DNA of 64,000 nt from Streptomyces sp. NRRL F-2664 (GCF_000719345.1 NZ_JOFX01000001.1:1-64000); one strand, 5' to 3'; positions 47,086-56,195 are shown, counted from the first letter of the stretch. The notes: generated by a model not told the origin, from the sequence alone. Numbers and translations are program-made.

Positions 47086-47832
47086 ATGGGCACCTGGATC
47101 TCCACCTGGACGCCGGATCCCGCCGACCCGGCCCTGCCCGTCCTGCTGTGCCTGCCCCCCGCGGGGGCCGGCTGCCAGCAGTTCCGTGCCTGGCAGCCCG
47201 CCCTGGAGGGCACCGCGCAGGTGTACGGCGTACAGCTGCCGGGCCGGGAGAACCGCTGGCGCGAGCCCATGCCGGACACCTTCGACGAAGCCGTCGAGGC
47301 CATCGCGGCCGAACTGGTGTCCACCGTCGGCAGGCGGCCCCTGATCGTCTTCGGGCACAGCTTCGGCGGCCTCCTCGGCTACGAGGTCTCCCGCCGGGTC
47401 ACCCCGCGCGTCCTGGTGGTCAGCGGCTGCCGGGCGCCCGGCCACTGGACCGGGGCCGGCCGCGGCATCGTCGACGACGGGGAGGAGCTCGACAAGCTCT
47501 TCGACACCGCCGACCTCGATCCCCGCCTGCTCGACGAGGACACCCGGGCCCTGATGGTCGGGATGCTCCGCAAGGACGCCCAGCTGTCCCTCAGCTACGT
47601 CCACCGACCCGGCGTCCCGCTCTCCGTGCCCGTGCACGCCTGGGGCGCCGACGGCGACGAGACGGTCAGCGCCACCGATCTGGACGGCTGGGCTGCCGTC
47701 ACCACCGCCGGTTTCACCCGCCACACCACCACCGGCGGCCACCACGCCGTACTGCGCCGCCCCCAGCCCGTACTGGACCACCTGACCGCCCTGCTGCGGG
47801 GCGAGGGCGCACCCCTCGCCCCGACCGCCTGA
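47086..47832 (+). CDS. Type II thioesterase
   Basis: A 248-residue free-standing alpha/beta-hydrolase of the TEII family. LLCLPPAGAGCQQFRAW gives the oxyanion region, GHSFGGLLGYE the nucleophile, GADGDETVS the Asp and TGGHHAVL the His. TEII enzymes remove wrong acyl groups from carrier domains or, in amino-acid-tethering cassettes, release the modified amino acid. It starts three bases after the A-T gene and so is co-translated with it, favouring release of the modified amino acid from that carrier. Confidence 0.92.
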   Translation: MGTWISTWTPDPADPALPVLLCLPPAGAGCQQFRAWQPALEGTAQVYGVQLPGRENRWREPMPDTFDEAVEAIAAELVSTVGRRPLIVFGHSFGGLLGYEVSRRVTPRVLVVSGCRAPGHWTGAGRGIVDDGEELDKLFDTADLDPRLLDEDTRALMVGMLRKDAQLSLSYVHRPGVPLSVPVHAWGADGDETVSATDLDGWAAVTTAGFTRHTTTGGHHAVLRRPQPVLDHLTALLRGEGAPLAPTA

Positions 47833-47872
47833 CAGCCCGCCCGCACCCGACGGCCCGAGCCCGGAGGACACC

Positions 47873-48052
47873 GTGCCCACCACCCACCAGGTCCTCGTGA
47901 ACCACGAGGGGCAGTACGCGCTGTACCCCGCCACGCGCGAGACGCCCGACGGCTGGACGCCGGCCGGCTTCGACGGCACCGAGGACGAATGCGCCGCTTT
48001 CGTCGACGCCCACTGGCCCGACATCCGCCCGCTCAGCCTGCGAGGAGCCTGA
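47873..48052 (+). CDS. MbtH-like protein
   Basis: A 59-residue MbtH family protein that binds and activates NRPS adenylation domains. The family skeleton is complete: VLVNHEGQYALYP, the TPDGWTPAGFDG turn, the ECAAFVDAHW helix and DIRPLSL at the end. GTG 47873 follows GGAGGAC (47863-47869). It ends one base before the P450 start. The A domains of this cluster probably depend on it. Confidence 0.93.
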   Translation: MPTTHQVLVNHEGQYALYPATRETPDGWTPAGFDGTEDECAAFVDAHWPDIRPLSLRGA

Positions 48053-48053
48053 G

Positions 48054-49268
48054 ATGGAGATCGACCTGCTCGACCCGGGCCCCTTCGGCCGCAACGACTT
48101 CTGGCCGACCTTCACCTGGCTGCGCGCCAACTCGCCCGTCCACTGGCACCCCGAGCCCGGCAGCGAGGACGGCGGCTTCTGGGCGCTGAGCCGGCACCGC
48201 GACATCATGAAGGTCTACGCCGACAGCGACACCTTCACCTCCGGCCGCGGCATGCGCCTCGGGAGCGACCCCGCCGCCGTCGCCGCCGTCGCCCAGCGCA
48301 TGCTCATCGTCTCGGACGTGCCCCACCACACCCGCCTCAAGCGGGCCCTCGGACAGGCCTTCGGCCCGCAGCAGATGCCGCGCCTGGAAGCCCTGGTCGA
48401 GCAGGTCGTCGCCGACCTGGTCACCGAGGCCGCCGAACGCGACGAACTGGACTTCATCGACCTCGCCAAGCAGCTGCCCAACCGGGTGGTCTGCGCCGTC
48501 CTGGGCATCCCGCGCGCCGACTGGGCCTGGATCGGCGCCCTGACCACGGACGCGTTCGACTCCCCGGACGAGGCGGTGCGCAGCAGCGCCCACTCGGAGA
48601 TCTTCCTCTACTTCATCGAGTTGCTCGCCGAGCGCCGGGCCCGCCCCGGCGAGGACCTGGTCAGCCAGATCGCGCACGACACCCTCGTCGACGAGGGCGA
48701 CGGCACCGAACGGCCGCTCAGCGACCACGAGATCGTCTTCAACCTCAACGGCGTCCTGTCCGGCGCCAACGAGACCACCCGCTACTCGGCGGCCGGCGCG
48801 GTCCACATGTTCGCCGAGCACCCCGACCAGTGGCGGCTGCTGCGCGGCCTCGGCCCGGACGGCATCGCCCCCGCGGTCGAGGAGATCCTGCGCTGGACCA
48901 CGCCCGGTGTGCACGCCCTGCGCACCGCCGCCCACGACACCGAGATCGCCGGCAGCCGCATCGCCGCCGGCGCCCGCGTCACGCTCTGGAACGTCTCGGC
49001 CAACCGGGACGAGGACGTCTTCGCCGACCCGCACAGCTTCCGGGTCGACCGCCGCCCCAACCGGCACGTCGCCTTCGGCCACGGCCGCCACCTCTGCCTC
49101 GGCGCCCGCCTCGCCCGCTTCGAACTCGGCGCCCTGCTCACCGAGATGCTCGCCGTCCTGGACGGGTTCGAACTGACCGGCCCCGCCACCTTCAACTCGT
49201 CCAACTTCACCTGGGGGATCAACAGTCTCCCCGTGCGGCTGCTGCGCAGCCGAGCCTTCGCGAAGTAA
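48054..49268 (+). CDS. Cytochrome P450 of the cluster, candidate amino-acid beta-hydroxylase
   Basis: A 404-residue P450. The I helix has LSGANETTRYSAAG, the ExxR motif is VEEILRWTTPG and the heme loop is VAFGHGRHLCLGARLARFE. Glu-Thr-Thr in the I helix replaces the common D/E-T pattern as in several P450s acting on carrier-bound amino acids (memory-based). It starts two bases after the MbtH stop and is in the A-T/TEII operon. Two roles fit: beta-hydroxylation of tethered (chloro)tryptophan ahead of side-chain cleavage, or hydroxylation of the indole ring (C4 in JBIR-34/35). No second P450 lies in the visible part of the cluster. Confidence 0.9.
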   Translation: MEIDLLDPGPFGRNDFWPTFTWLRANSPVHWHPEPGSEDGGFWALSRHRDIMKVYADSDTFTSGRGMRLGSDPAAVAAVAQRMLIVSDVPHHTRLKRALGQAFGPQQMPRLEALVEQVVADLVTEAAERDELDFIDLAKQLPNRVVCAVLGIPRADWAWIGALTTDAFDSPDEAVRSSAHSEIFLYFIELLAERRARPGEDLVSQIAHDTLVDEGDGTERPLSDHEIVFNLNGVLSGANETTRYSAAGAVHMFAEHPDQWRLLRGLGPDGIAPAVEEILRWTTPGVHALRTAAHDTEIAGSRIAAGARVTLWNVSANRDEDVFADPHSFRVDRRPNRHVAFGHGRHLCLGARLARFELGALLTEMLAVLDGFELTGPATFNSSNFTWGINSLPVRLLRSRAFAK

Positions 49269-49283
49269 GAAAGGGCCCGTACT

Positions 49284-52200
49284 GTGACCACCGCACTCGT
49301 CGACTTCAACCGTTCGGACGCCGCGTTCCCCGCCACCGGGTACCCGCAGCTCCTCGCCGAACAGGCCGCCCGAACCCCCACGGCCACCGCCCTCGCGCAG
49401 GGCGACCGCTCCTGGACCTATGCCGAGCTGGAAGCCGCCACCAATCGCCTGGCGCACGCCCTGACCGCCCGGGGAGCCGCCCCCGGCACCCGGATCGGGC
49501 TCTGCTACCCGCGCAGCGCCGAATACGTCCTGGGCTCCCTGGCCATCCTCAAGACGGGCGCGGCCGTCGTCGCGCTGGACCCGGTCAACCCCGACGACCG
49601 GCTCGCCGCGATGATCGCCGACGCCGGGCCGCTGCTGGTCCTCACCCCGGCCGAACTCGGCCGCCGGATACCGCAGGACGTCCCGACGGCCGAGGTCGCC
49701 ACCGCCGGACGGGGCATGCCGGACACCGCGCCCGACGCCGTGACCGGCCCCGACACCATCAGCCACCTCATCTACACCTCCGGCTCCACCGGTACCCCCA
49801 AGGCCGTCCTGGAGCGGCACGGCGCCCTCACCAACCTGGTGCACTGGACCACCCGCGCCTACGGGGTCCGCCCCGGCGACCGCGCCTCCTGGATGTCCAC
49901 CCCCGGCTTCGCCGTCCAGATCATGGAATGGCTCGCCTACCTGCCGGCCGGCGCCGCGATCCACATCCCCGAGGCGGGCCAGGCGCAGACCCCCGAGCAG
50001 ATCCGCGACTGGCTCGTCGGTGAGGGCATCACCCACACCATGCTGGTGGCCGCGCTGGCCGAACCCGCGTGGGCGCTGGACTGGCCGGCGGACACGGCGC
50101 TGCGGATCCTCGTGACCACCGCCGAGCGCGTGCACAGCTGGCCGCCCGTCGACACCCCCTTCCGCGTGGTGATGACGTACGGCACCACCGAGACCACGAA
50201 CGTGCTGTCCTGCCTCGACCTGGGCGCCGGCGTGGACTTCACCAGCCAGGCCACCTCCGAGGAGGTCCGCGCCACCCGCCAGGTCCCGGTCGGCGTACCG
50301 ATCGCCAACCTCCGCGTCCACCTCCTGGACGACGACGGCCGCCCCGTCGCCGAGGGCGAGGTCGGCCGGCTGCACGTCTCCGGGGCCGGCGTCGCCGCCG
50401 GCTACCACGGCCGCCCCGAGCTCACCGCCGCGAAGTTCCACCCCAACGTCCTGCCCGACGACCCGCACCCGGTGCTCTACGACACCGGCGACCTCGCCCG
50501 CCGCCGCGAGGACGGCGCCGTCGAACTCCTCGGCCGCTCCGACTCCCAGGTCAAGATCCGCGGCTTCCGCGTCGAGCTCGGCGAGGTCGAGACGCACATC
50601 GCACGGCTCGACGGCATCGCCGAGGCCGTCGTCGTCACCCAGGAGCGAGGCCCCGGCGACAAGCGGCTCATCGCCTACGTGTCCCCGGCCGGCGCCGCCG
50701 AGCCCGACTCGGCCACCGTGCGGGCCGAGGTCGCCCGTACGCTGCCCTACTACATGGTCCCGGCCACGGTCGTCGTGCTGCCCTCCCTGCCGCGGCTGCC
50801 CAACGGCAAGGTCGACCGGCGCAGCCTGCCCGAGCCCCCGGAGGGCCGCGACGGCGTCGGCGCCGGCTACGAGGCACCGCGCAACGAGGTCGAGGACGGC
50901 CTGAGCCGGCTGTGGGCCGAGGCGTTCCGCACCGACGGCGTCGGCATCCACGACAACTTCTTCGAGCTGGGCGGGCACTCGCTGCTGGCCTTCCAGCTCA
51001 TCGACGAGATCCGGCGCCGCTACGGGGTCGAGCTCAGCCTCTCCGACCTGTCCACCTGCCCCACCGTCGCCGAACTCGCGACCCTGGTCACCACCGAGCG
51101 GGCGGGCGGCCGCGGATCCTTCGGCGGTCTCCCGGCGATCGTCCCCGACCCCGCCGCGCGGTTCGAGCCGTTCCCGCTGACCGAGAGCCAGCAGGCGCTG
51201 TGGATCGGCCGCGGCGGACTCGTCGAACTCGGCAACGTCGGCTGCCACGGCTACTTCGAGTGGGAGAGCCAGAAGCTCGACGTACCGCGCTTCGAGAGGG
51301 CGTGGCGCCGGCTCGTCGAACGCCACGACGCCCTGCGCACCCGCGTCCTGCCCGACGGCACCCAGCAGGTCTTCGAGGAGGTCCCCGCCTACGACATCCC
51401 CGTCACCGACTTCGGCGGCCTCGACGAGGAGTCCCGCACGGCCGAACTGGCCGCCCTGCGCGAGAAGCTGTCCCACCAGGTCCTCGACGCCGACGCCTGG
51501 CCGCTCTTCGACGTGCGGATCAGCCTGCTCGGCGGCGGCCGGGCGCGGATCCACCTCTCGCTGGACTTCCTCGTCGCCGACGCCTGGAGCTACTTCCAGG
51601 TCCTCGTCCCCGACCTGGTCACCTACTACGTGGAACCGGACGCCGAACTCGCCCCGCTGGAGCTGACCTTCCGCGACTACGTGCTCGCCGTCGGCAACTC
51701 GCTGCGCGACAGCGAGATCTACCGCCGCTCCGAGTGGTACTGGCGCGACCGCCTCGCCACCCCTGTCTCTTATACACATCTCCGAGCCCACGAGACCTCT
51801 CTACATCTCGTATGCCGTAGATCCTCGGCAGGGCCTGCGGCCAGGCCCGCTTCACCATCAACTTCCCGCTCTTCAACCGGCTCCCGCTGCACCCGCAGGT
51901 CAACGCGCTGCTCGCGGACACCACCACCACCTTGCTGCTCGCCGTCGAACAGCAGGACTCCACCTTCGCCGGACGGGCCCAGGCGGTGCAGCGCCGCCTG
52001 TGGGCCGACCTGGAGCACCGCTACTTCAGCGGGGTGCAGGTGCTGCGCGAACTCACCAAGCTGCGCGGCTCCCTCGCCCCGGCCATGCCCGTGGTCATGA
52101 CCAGCCTGGCCGGCCACCCGCCGCAGTACGAGGAGACCGAACTGGGCGCCCCCGTGTACGGGATCTCCCAGACCCCGCAGGTCTCCCTGGACTTCCAGGT

Positions 52201-53110
52201 GTTCGAGAAGCCCGAAGGGCTCACCTTCAACTGGGATTTCCTTCCCGCCGTCTACCCGGACGGACTCATCGACGCGATGTTCGACGAGTTCACCGGCCTG
52301 CTGGAGGCCCTCGGCGAGGACGAGGTGTGGGAGCAGTACTCCCCGCCGCCCGGCGAGGAGGGCGCCGACGCGGCCAAGGCCGAGGAGCGCGACACCGGCG
52401 ACGCCTGGGAGCGCTACTGGGCCGGCATCAGCCGCACCGGCCGCGGCGGCGACGTCATCTGGGACGCCGACAGCGGCGAGGAGTTCCAGTGGCTCCTCGG
52501 CCAGGCGCAGCGCCACTTCCGCGCCGACCTGCCGCTCATCGACCTCGGCTGCGGCAACGGCCGCTACAGCCGCGAACTCGCCCCGCACTACCCGTCGGTC
52601 ATCGGCGTCGACGTCTCCGCCAGCGCCATCGACCACGCCAAGCGCGAGGCCGAAGGCGTGGCGAACGTCGACTACCTGGCGATCGACATGACCGACGCCG
52701 AACAGGCAGCGGTGCTGGGGGAGGGTCCCTACAACATCTTCGTCCGCGGCGTCTTCCACGTCCTGGACACCGAGGCGAGGGCCCGGCTCGCCGCGGTCGC
52801 CGACCGGCTGCTGGGCGACGAGGGCACGCTGATCGTGCACGAGCCCGACTACTCCAGCAACTCCTTCGGCTACCTCGGCTTCGTCGGCGGCAAGCGCGGC
52901 CGCGCCGAGGACCTGGTCGGCCCGCTGGAAGCGGCCGGCGTCCGGCACTCGCACCGCTTCACCCGCCCGGAGCTGGCGGAGGCCTTCGGCGCCGACGGCT
53001 GGGAGATCGTCGAGGACGAAGCGATCGAACTGCATGCCATCGACCCCCAGTCGGACTCCGACGCCCTGCGGCTGCCCGGCTACTACGCGGTGTTGCGCCG
53101 CAGGCGCTGA
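49284..53110 (+). CDS. NRPS A-T-Cy-methyltransferase, split in the assembly by an adapter
   Basis: This should be one protein. Visible parts: A domain (about 30-500; LIYTSGSTGTPKA), T domain (LGGHSLLAF near 561), and a Cy domain from about 626 (FPLTESQQALWIGRG; DFLVADAWS is the Cy DxxxxDxxS, replacing HHxxxDG). At 51763 foreign adapter bases begin, and the frame is lost. After it, in another frame, the Cy continues (RFTINFPLFNRLPLHPQV, ISQTPQVSLD), then a class I methyltransferase (IDLGCGNGRYSREL, VIGVDVSASAID) to 53110. Roughly 50-60 residues of the Cy are missing (the usual LPxxPxLP and TPSxxLLAA part). The A domain lacks Asp235 (GFAVQIMEW), so a carboxylic acid without alpha-amine is expected. 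MT target unknown. Confidence 0.88.
51763..51818. other. Nextera adapter contamination embedded in the assembly
   Basis: Bases 51763-51781 are CTGTCTCTTATACACATCT, the reverse complement of the Tn5 mosaic end. Next come CCGAGCCCACGAGAC (51782-51796), an 8-base index CTCTCTAC (51797-51804, matching Nextera i7 N707 from memory) and ATCTCGTATGCCGT (51805-51818), the start of the P7 tail. This is technical, not biological sequence. Its translation gives the well-known contaminant peptide SYTHLRAHET. It breaks the NRPS gene and marks a false join. Confidence 0.99.
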
Positions 53111-53754
53111 TGGCCGGTCTCGCACTGGCCGGGCCGACCGGAGCGGTGCTGGCCGCGGCAGGGGACGTACGGGAGCTGCTGACCCGTACCGAACTGGACC
53201 GCGCCGGCGCCCTCCGGTCGGCCGGCGACCGGGAGGACTTCCTGGCCGCGCACGCACTGGTCCGGCTCTGCGCCGGGCGGCTCCTGGGCCGCCCGGCGCA
53301 GGGCCTCACCGTCGTTCAGAGCTGCGGCTCCTGCGACCGGCCGCACGGCCGGCCGCGGCTCGTGGAGGCGCCCGGCACCGGCGTCAGCCTCGCGCACGCC
53401 CGGGGCTGGGTCGCGGCGGCCGCGGCCGACGGCCCGGTCGGCGTGGACGTGGAGGCCGTCGGCGACGGGCCCGTGGACTGGCGGACGGCATCGTCCGTCT
53501 GCACGGAGAAGGAACTGGCCGCCCTGCGGTCGGACAGTGATCCACGACGCGCGTTCCTGCGCCAGTGGGTACGAAAGGAGTCCCTGGTCAAGGTCGGGGC
53601 GGGCACGCTCGACGAGCCCGCCCGCATCGATCTGCCCGTGTACGGGCAGGAGCCGCCGCGCTGGCGCGGATGGCGGCTGCTGGACTGGGGCGGTGCGCAG
53701 GCCGTCGGATGCGTGGCGGCCCGCGAGGAGATGCGGCTGCGGCTGCTCGGCTGA
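53110..53754 (+). CDS. Sfp-type phosphopantetheinyl transferase
   Basis: A 214-residue transferase that installs the 4'-phosphopantetheine arm on carrier domains. Family motifs are VSLAHARGWVAAAAA, VGVDVEAVGD with the Mg-binding Asp and Glu, and RAFLRQWVRKESLVKVGAG with the WxxKES core. Its start overlaps the NRPS stop as TGATG, so it is made together with the synthetase. It should activate all T domains of this cluster. A cluster-borne copy is convenient for transfer of the cluster between hosts. Confidence 0.93.
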   Translation: MAGLALAGPTGAVLAAAGDVRELLTRTELDRAGALRSAGDREDFLAAHALVRLCAGRLLGRPAQGLTVVQSCGSCDRPHGRPRLVEAPGTGVSLAHARGWVAAAAADGPVGVDVEAVGDGPVDWRTASSVCTEKELAALRSDSDPRRAFLRQWVRKESLVKVGAGTLDEPARIDLPVYGQEPPRWRGWRLLDWGGAQAVGCVAAREEMRLRLLG

Positions 53755-53766
53755 AAGACTGGACAC

Positions 53767-54798
53767 GTGGAACGACGTACGACCGAACGGCTTCTCAGGG
53801 CGCGCGCGCAGGCGATCGGGGGCGAGGTCCGGGAGGACTCCGTCGCCGCCGTCCTGGGCCGGGTGCTGGCCGTCCAGGCGCAGGACCTGCCCGCGGCGGA
53901 ACTGGGGCTGCGGGTCCGCGCCCGCGGGTTGACCCTGGAGGCGGTGCGCCGGGCCACCGACACCGAACGCACTGCCGTCCGGGGCTGGTTCATGCGCGGC
54001 ACCCTCCAGCTGGTGCCGGCCGCCGACGCCCGCTGGCTGCTGGCCCTCTTCGGCCCCCTCCACCTGGCGCTCGCCGCGCGGCGCCTGCGCGAACTCGGCC
54101 TGGACGAGGACCTGTGCACGCGCTCGGAGCGGCTCATCGCCGACGCGATCGCCGCCGAGGGCCCGCTGACCCGCGCCCAGCTCACCGACCGGCTCACCAC
54201 CCTCGGGGTCGAGCCGAAGGGGCAGTCCGCCTTCCACCTCATCCGCCGCGCCGCCCTCGCCGGCCGAATCTGCCACGGACCGCAGCGCGGCGGCGAGGCG
54301 ACCTTCGTCCTCCTCGACGACTGGCTGCCCGCCACCGGGCCCCTGCCGTACACCGGGGAGGCGGCCGTGCGGGAGCTCGCGCGGCGCTACCGCGCGGCCC
54401 ACGGCCCCTCCGACGCCCTGGACTTCGTCCACTGGTCCGGTCTGAGGACGACCACGGGCAGAAGCGCCTGGGCCGCCGTCCGGGACACCGGCCCCGAGGC
54501 CCCGCCCGCCCCCGCCGAACCCGACGTGCGACTGCTGCCGGCCTACGACAACTACCTCGTCGGCTACCGCGACCGGGCCCTGTCCGTACCGGCGGAGCAC
54601 GAGCGCCGCGTGTGGCCCGGCGGCGGACAGATCCGGGCCACCGTGATCGTCGACGGCATGGCCGTCGGCACCTGGTCGGGCGGCCGCCGCGGGACGCCCG
54701 TCACGGTCGAACCCTTCGCGGGAACGGCACCCTGGAGCCCCGCCGTGGCCGCCGGGATCGCCCGCGAGAGCGCCGACATCGCACGCTTCTCCAGCTGA
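53767..54798 (+). CDS. AlkZ-like winged-helix DNA glycosylase homologue (HTH_42)
   Basis: A 343-residue protein of the HTH_42/AlkZ family with tandem winged helices. RVLAVQAQDLPAAELGLRVRA places Gln37-Ala-Gln39, the same numbering as the catalytic QxQ motif of AlkZ, the azinomycin self-resistance glycosylase, as recalled. Further family features are the GWFMRGTLQLV segment, GPLTRAQLTDRL and the C-terminal LLPAYDNYLVGYRDR. It begins 12 bp after the PPTase stop (GTG 53767) and is the last gene of the operon. AlkZ relatives in clusters excise bulky alkyl bases. If true here, the product may damage DNA; many genomic HTH_42 proteins, though, have no known role. Confidence 0.85.
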   Translation: MERRTTERLLRARAQAIGGEVREDSVAAVLGRVLAVQAQDLPAAELGLRVRARGLTLEAVRRATDTERTAVRGWFMRGTLQLVPAADARWLLALFGPLHLALAARRLRELGLDEDLCTRSERLIADAIAAEGPLTRAQLTDRLTTLGVEPKGQSAFHLIRRAALAGRICHGPQRGGEATFVLLDDWLPATGPLPYTGEAAVRELARRYRAAHGPSDALDFVHWSGLRTTTGRSAWAAVRDTGPEAPPAPAEPDVRLLPAYDNYLVGYRDRALSVPAEHERRVWPGGGQIRATVIVDGMAVGTWSGGRRGTPVTVEPFAGTAPWSPAVAAGIARESADIARFSS

Positions 54799-54810
54799 AC
54801 TCATCGCATG

Positions 54811-54828
54811 TCTACAAGCGTTCTATAG
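54811..54828. promoter_or_regulatory. Heptamer pair upstream of the MFS exporter, candidate SARP site
   Basis: TCTACAA (54811-54817) and TCTATAG (54822-54828) are related heptamers 11 bp apart. They resemble the CCTACAA heptamers, also 11 bp apart, before the halogenase. The site is about 90 bp upstream of the exporter start in an AT-richer gap. The match is partial, so it is a candidate only. Confidence 0.4.
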
Positions 54829-54917
54829 TCCCGGAATGCGTAACCGGGGTCTAACTCGCGGTCCATAGCGTCAGTGCCGTCCGACAATTCCGTACCCAAT
54901 CAGAAAAGGGCGTCGAC

Positions 54918-56195
54918 ATGGCACTCGGTCGGCATTCCGATTTCAATCGCCTGTGGTTCGGGCAGACCGTCAGCAACTTCGGCGACAAGATCTCCCTTCT
55001 GGCACTTCCGACCCTCGCGGTCGTGGTGCTGGACGGCGGAGCCTTGGAGGTCGGCGTGCTCGGCGCGCTGCGCTTCCTCCCCTTCCTGCTGCTCGCCCCG
55101 ATCGCAGGGCTGGTGGCCGACCGGGTCTCGAGGCGCACCGTCATGATCGTCGCCGACCTGGGCCGCTTCCTGGCCCTGGCCACGATCCCGCTGGCGTTCG
55201 CGCTCGACTCCGTCACCATGACCCACCTCTTCATCGTGGCCGGCATCACCGGCTGCCTGACCACCTTCTTCGAGGTCTCGTACCAGTCCTGGCTGCCCCA
55301 GCTCATCGGCACCGAGAACCTCATCGAGGGCAACACCAAGCTCCAGATCAGCCGCAGCGTCGCCGAGGCCGTCGGCGCCGGCGCCGGTGGCGCGCTCATC
55401 CAGCTGCTCGGCGCCGCACGCGCCATCACGGCCGACGCGTTCACCTTCCTCATCTCGCTCATCGCCCTGCTGGTCATCCGCCACCGGGACGTGCGCGAGC
55501 GCACCGAAGAGCGCAAGGCCTCCGCCAAGGCGGAGATGAAGGAGGGCATGAGGACCCTCTTCGGCAACCCGGTCCTGCGCGGCCTGTTCACCGCCAACGT
55601 CGTGGTCAACCTCGGTGCCGCGATGGGTGACGCCATCCTGATCGTCTACGCCTACAAGGTGCTGGACCTCAGCCCCGGCCAGGTCGGTGTCGCCTTCGCC
55701 GTCATGTCGGTCTTCGTCATCGTCGGCGCGGTGCTCTCCGAGGTCGTCTCCAAGAGCCTCTCGGTGGGCCGCCTCCTGGTCATCACCGCGGTCGTGCTCG
55801 GCGCCGGCTACATCCTGGTCCCGACGGGCGGCGCGGTCGGCGGCTTCGTCGGACTGATCGTGGTCCAGGCCGTCATCGGCTTCGTCTCCCCGATGTTCGA
55901 CATCCACGTCCTCAGCCTCGTGCAGGGGGTCACCCCGAACGAGCAGATGGGCCGCGTGAGCGGCACCGCGCTCTCCGCGGTGTACGGCGCCCTGTCCCTC
56001 GGCTACTTCGCCGGCGGTGCGCTCGGCGAGGCGATCGGCCTCACCGGCGGCCTCGCGGTGGCCGGTGCGGTCACCATCATCGGCGGCCTGACCCTGCTCG
56101 GCGGGCCGGTCGCCAAGATCAAGGAGATGCCCGGCGGAGACGACACCGCCGAGGAGGGATCTCCGACGGCGGACGAGGCCAGGATCACCGCCTGA
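54918..56195 (+). CDS. MFS exporter (EntS-like)
   Basis: A 425-residue major facilitator with 12 helices, of the EntS/MFS_3 type. The start is DFNRLWFGQTVSNFGDKISLLALPTLAVV. The motif-A-like loop is GLVADRVSRRTVMIVADLGRFLAL, and FFEVSYQSWLPQLIGTENLIEGN is characteristic of this group. A charged loop of about 30 residues (KASAKAEMKEGMRTLFGN) separates the two halves. Surrounded by NRPS genes and carrying its own candidate SARP site, it is the likely exporter of the cluster product. A strong hairpin follows the stop. Confidence 0.92.
   Translation: MALGRHSDFNRLWFGQTVSNFGDKISLLALPTLAVVVLDGGALEVGVLGALRFLPFLLLAPIAGLVADRVSRRTVMIVADLGRFLALATIPLAFALDSVTMTHLFIVAGITGCLTTFFEVSYQSWLPQLIGTENLIEGNTKLQISRSVAEAVGAGAGGALIQLLGAARAITADAFTFLISLIALLVIRHRDVRERTEERKASAKAEMKEGMRTLFGNPVLRGLFTANVVVNLGAAMGDAILIVYAYKVLDLSPGQVGVAFAVMSVFVIVGAVLSEVVSKSLSVGRLLVITAVVLGAGYILVPTGGAVGGFVGLIVVQAVIGFVSPMFDIHVLSLVQGVTPNEQMGRVSGTALSAVYGALSLGYFAGGALGEAIGLTGGLAVAGAVTIIGGLTLLGGPVAKIKEMPGGDDTAEEGSPTADEARITA

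Noticed and set aside
48033-51791. Long minus-strand frame ending in a peptide with MCIRDR
   Set aside because: Antisense shadow of the P450 and NRPS genes; its N-terminus is the translated adapter.
51763-51840. Transposon or insertion element in the NRPS gene, suggested by the Tn5 mosaic end
   Set aside because: The mosaic end is followed by adapter, index and P7 bases with no transposase gene or target duplication; it is library-preparation sequence.
51932-53110. Independent methyltransferase gene starting at MLLAVEQQ
   Set aside because: The supposed start lies inside Cy-domain sequence that begins upstream (RFTINFPLFNR); it is the second half of a broken NRPS gene.
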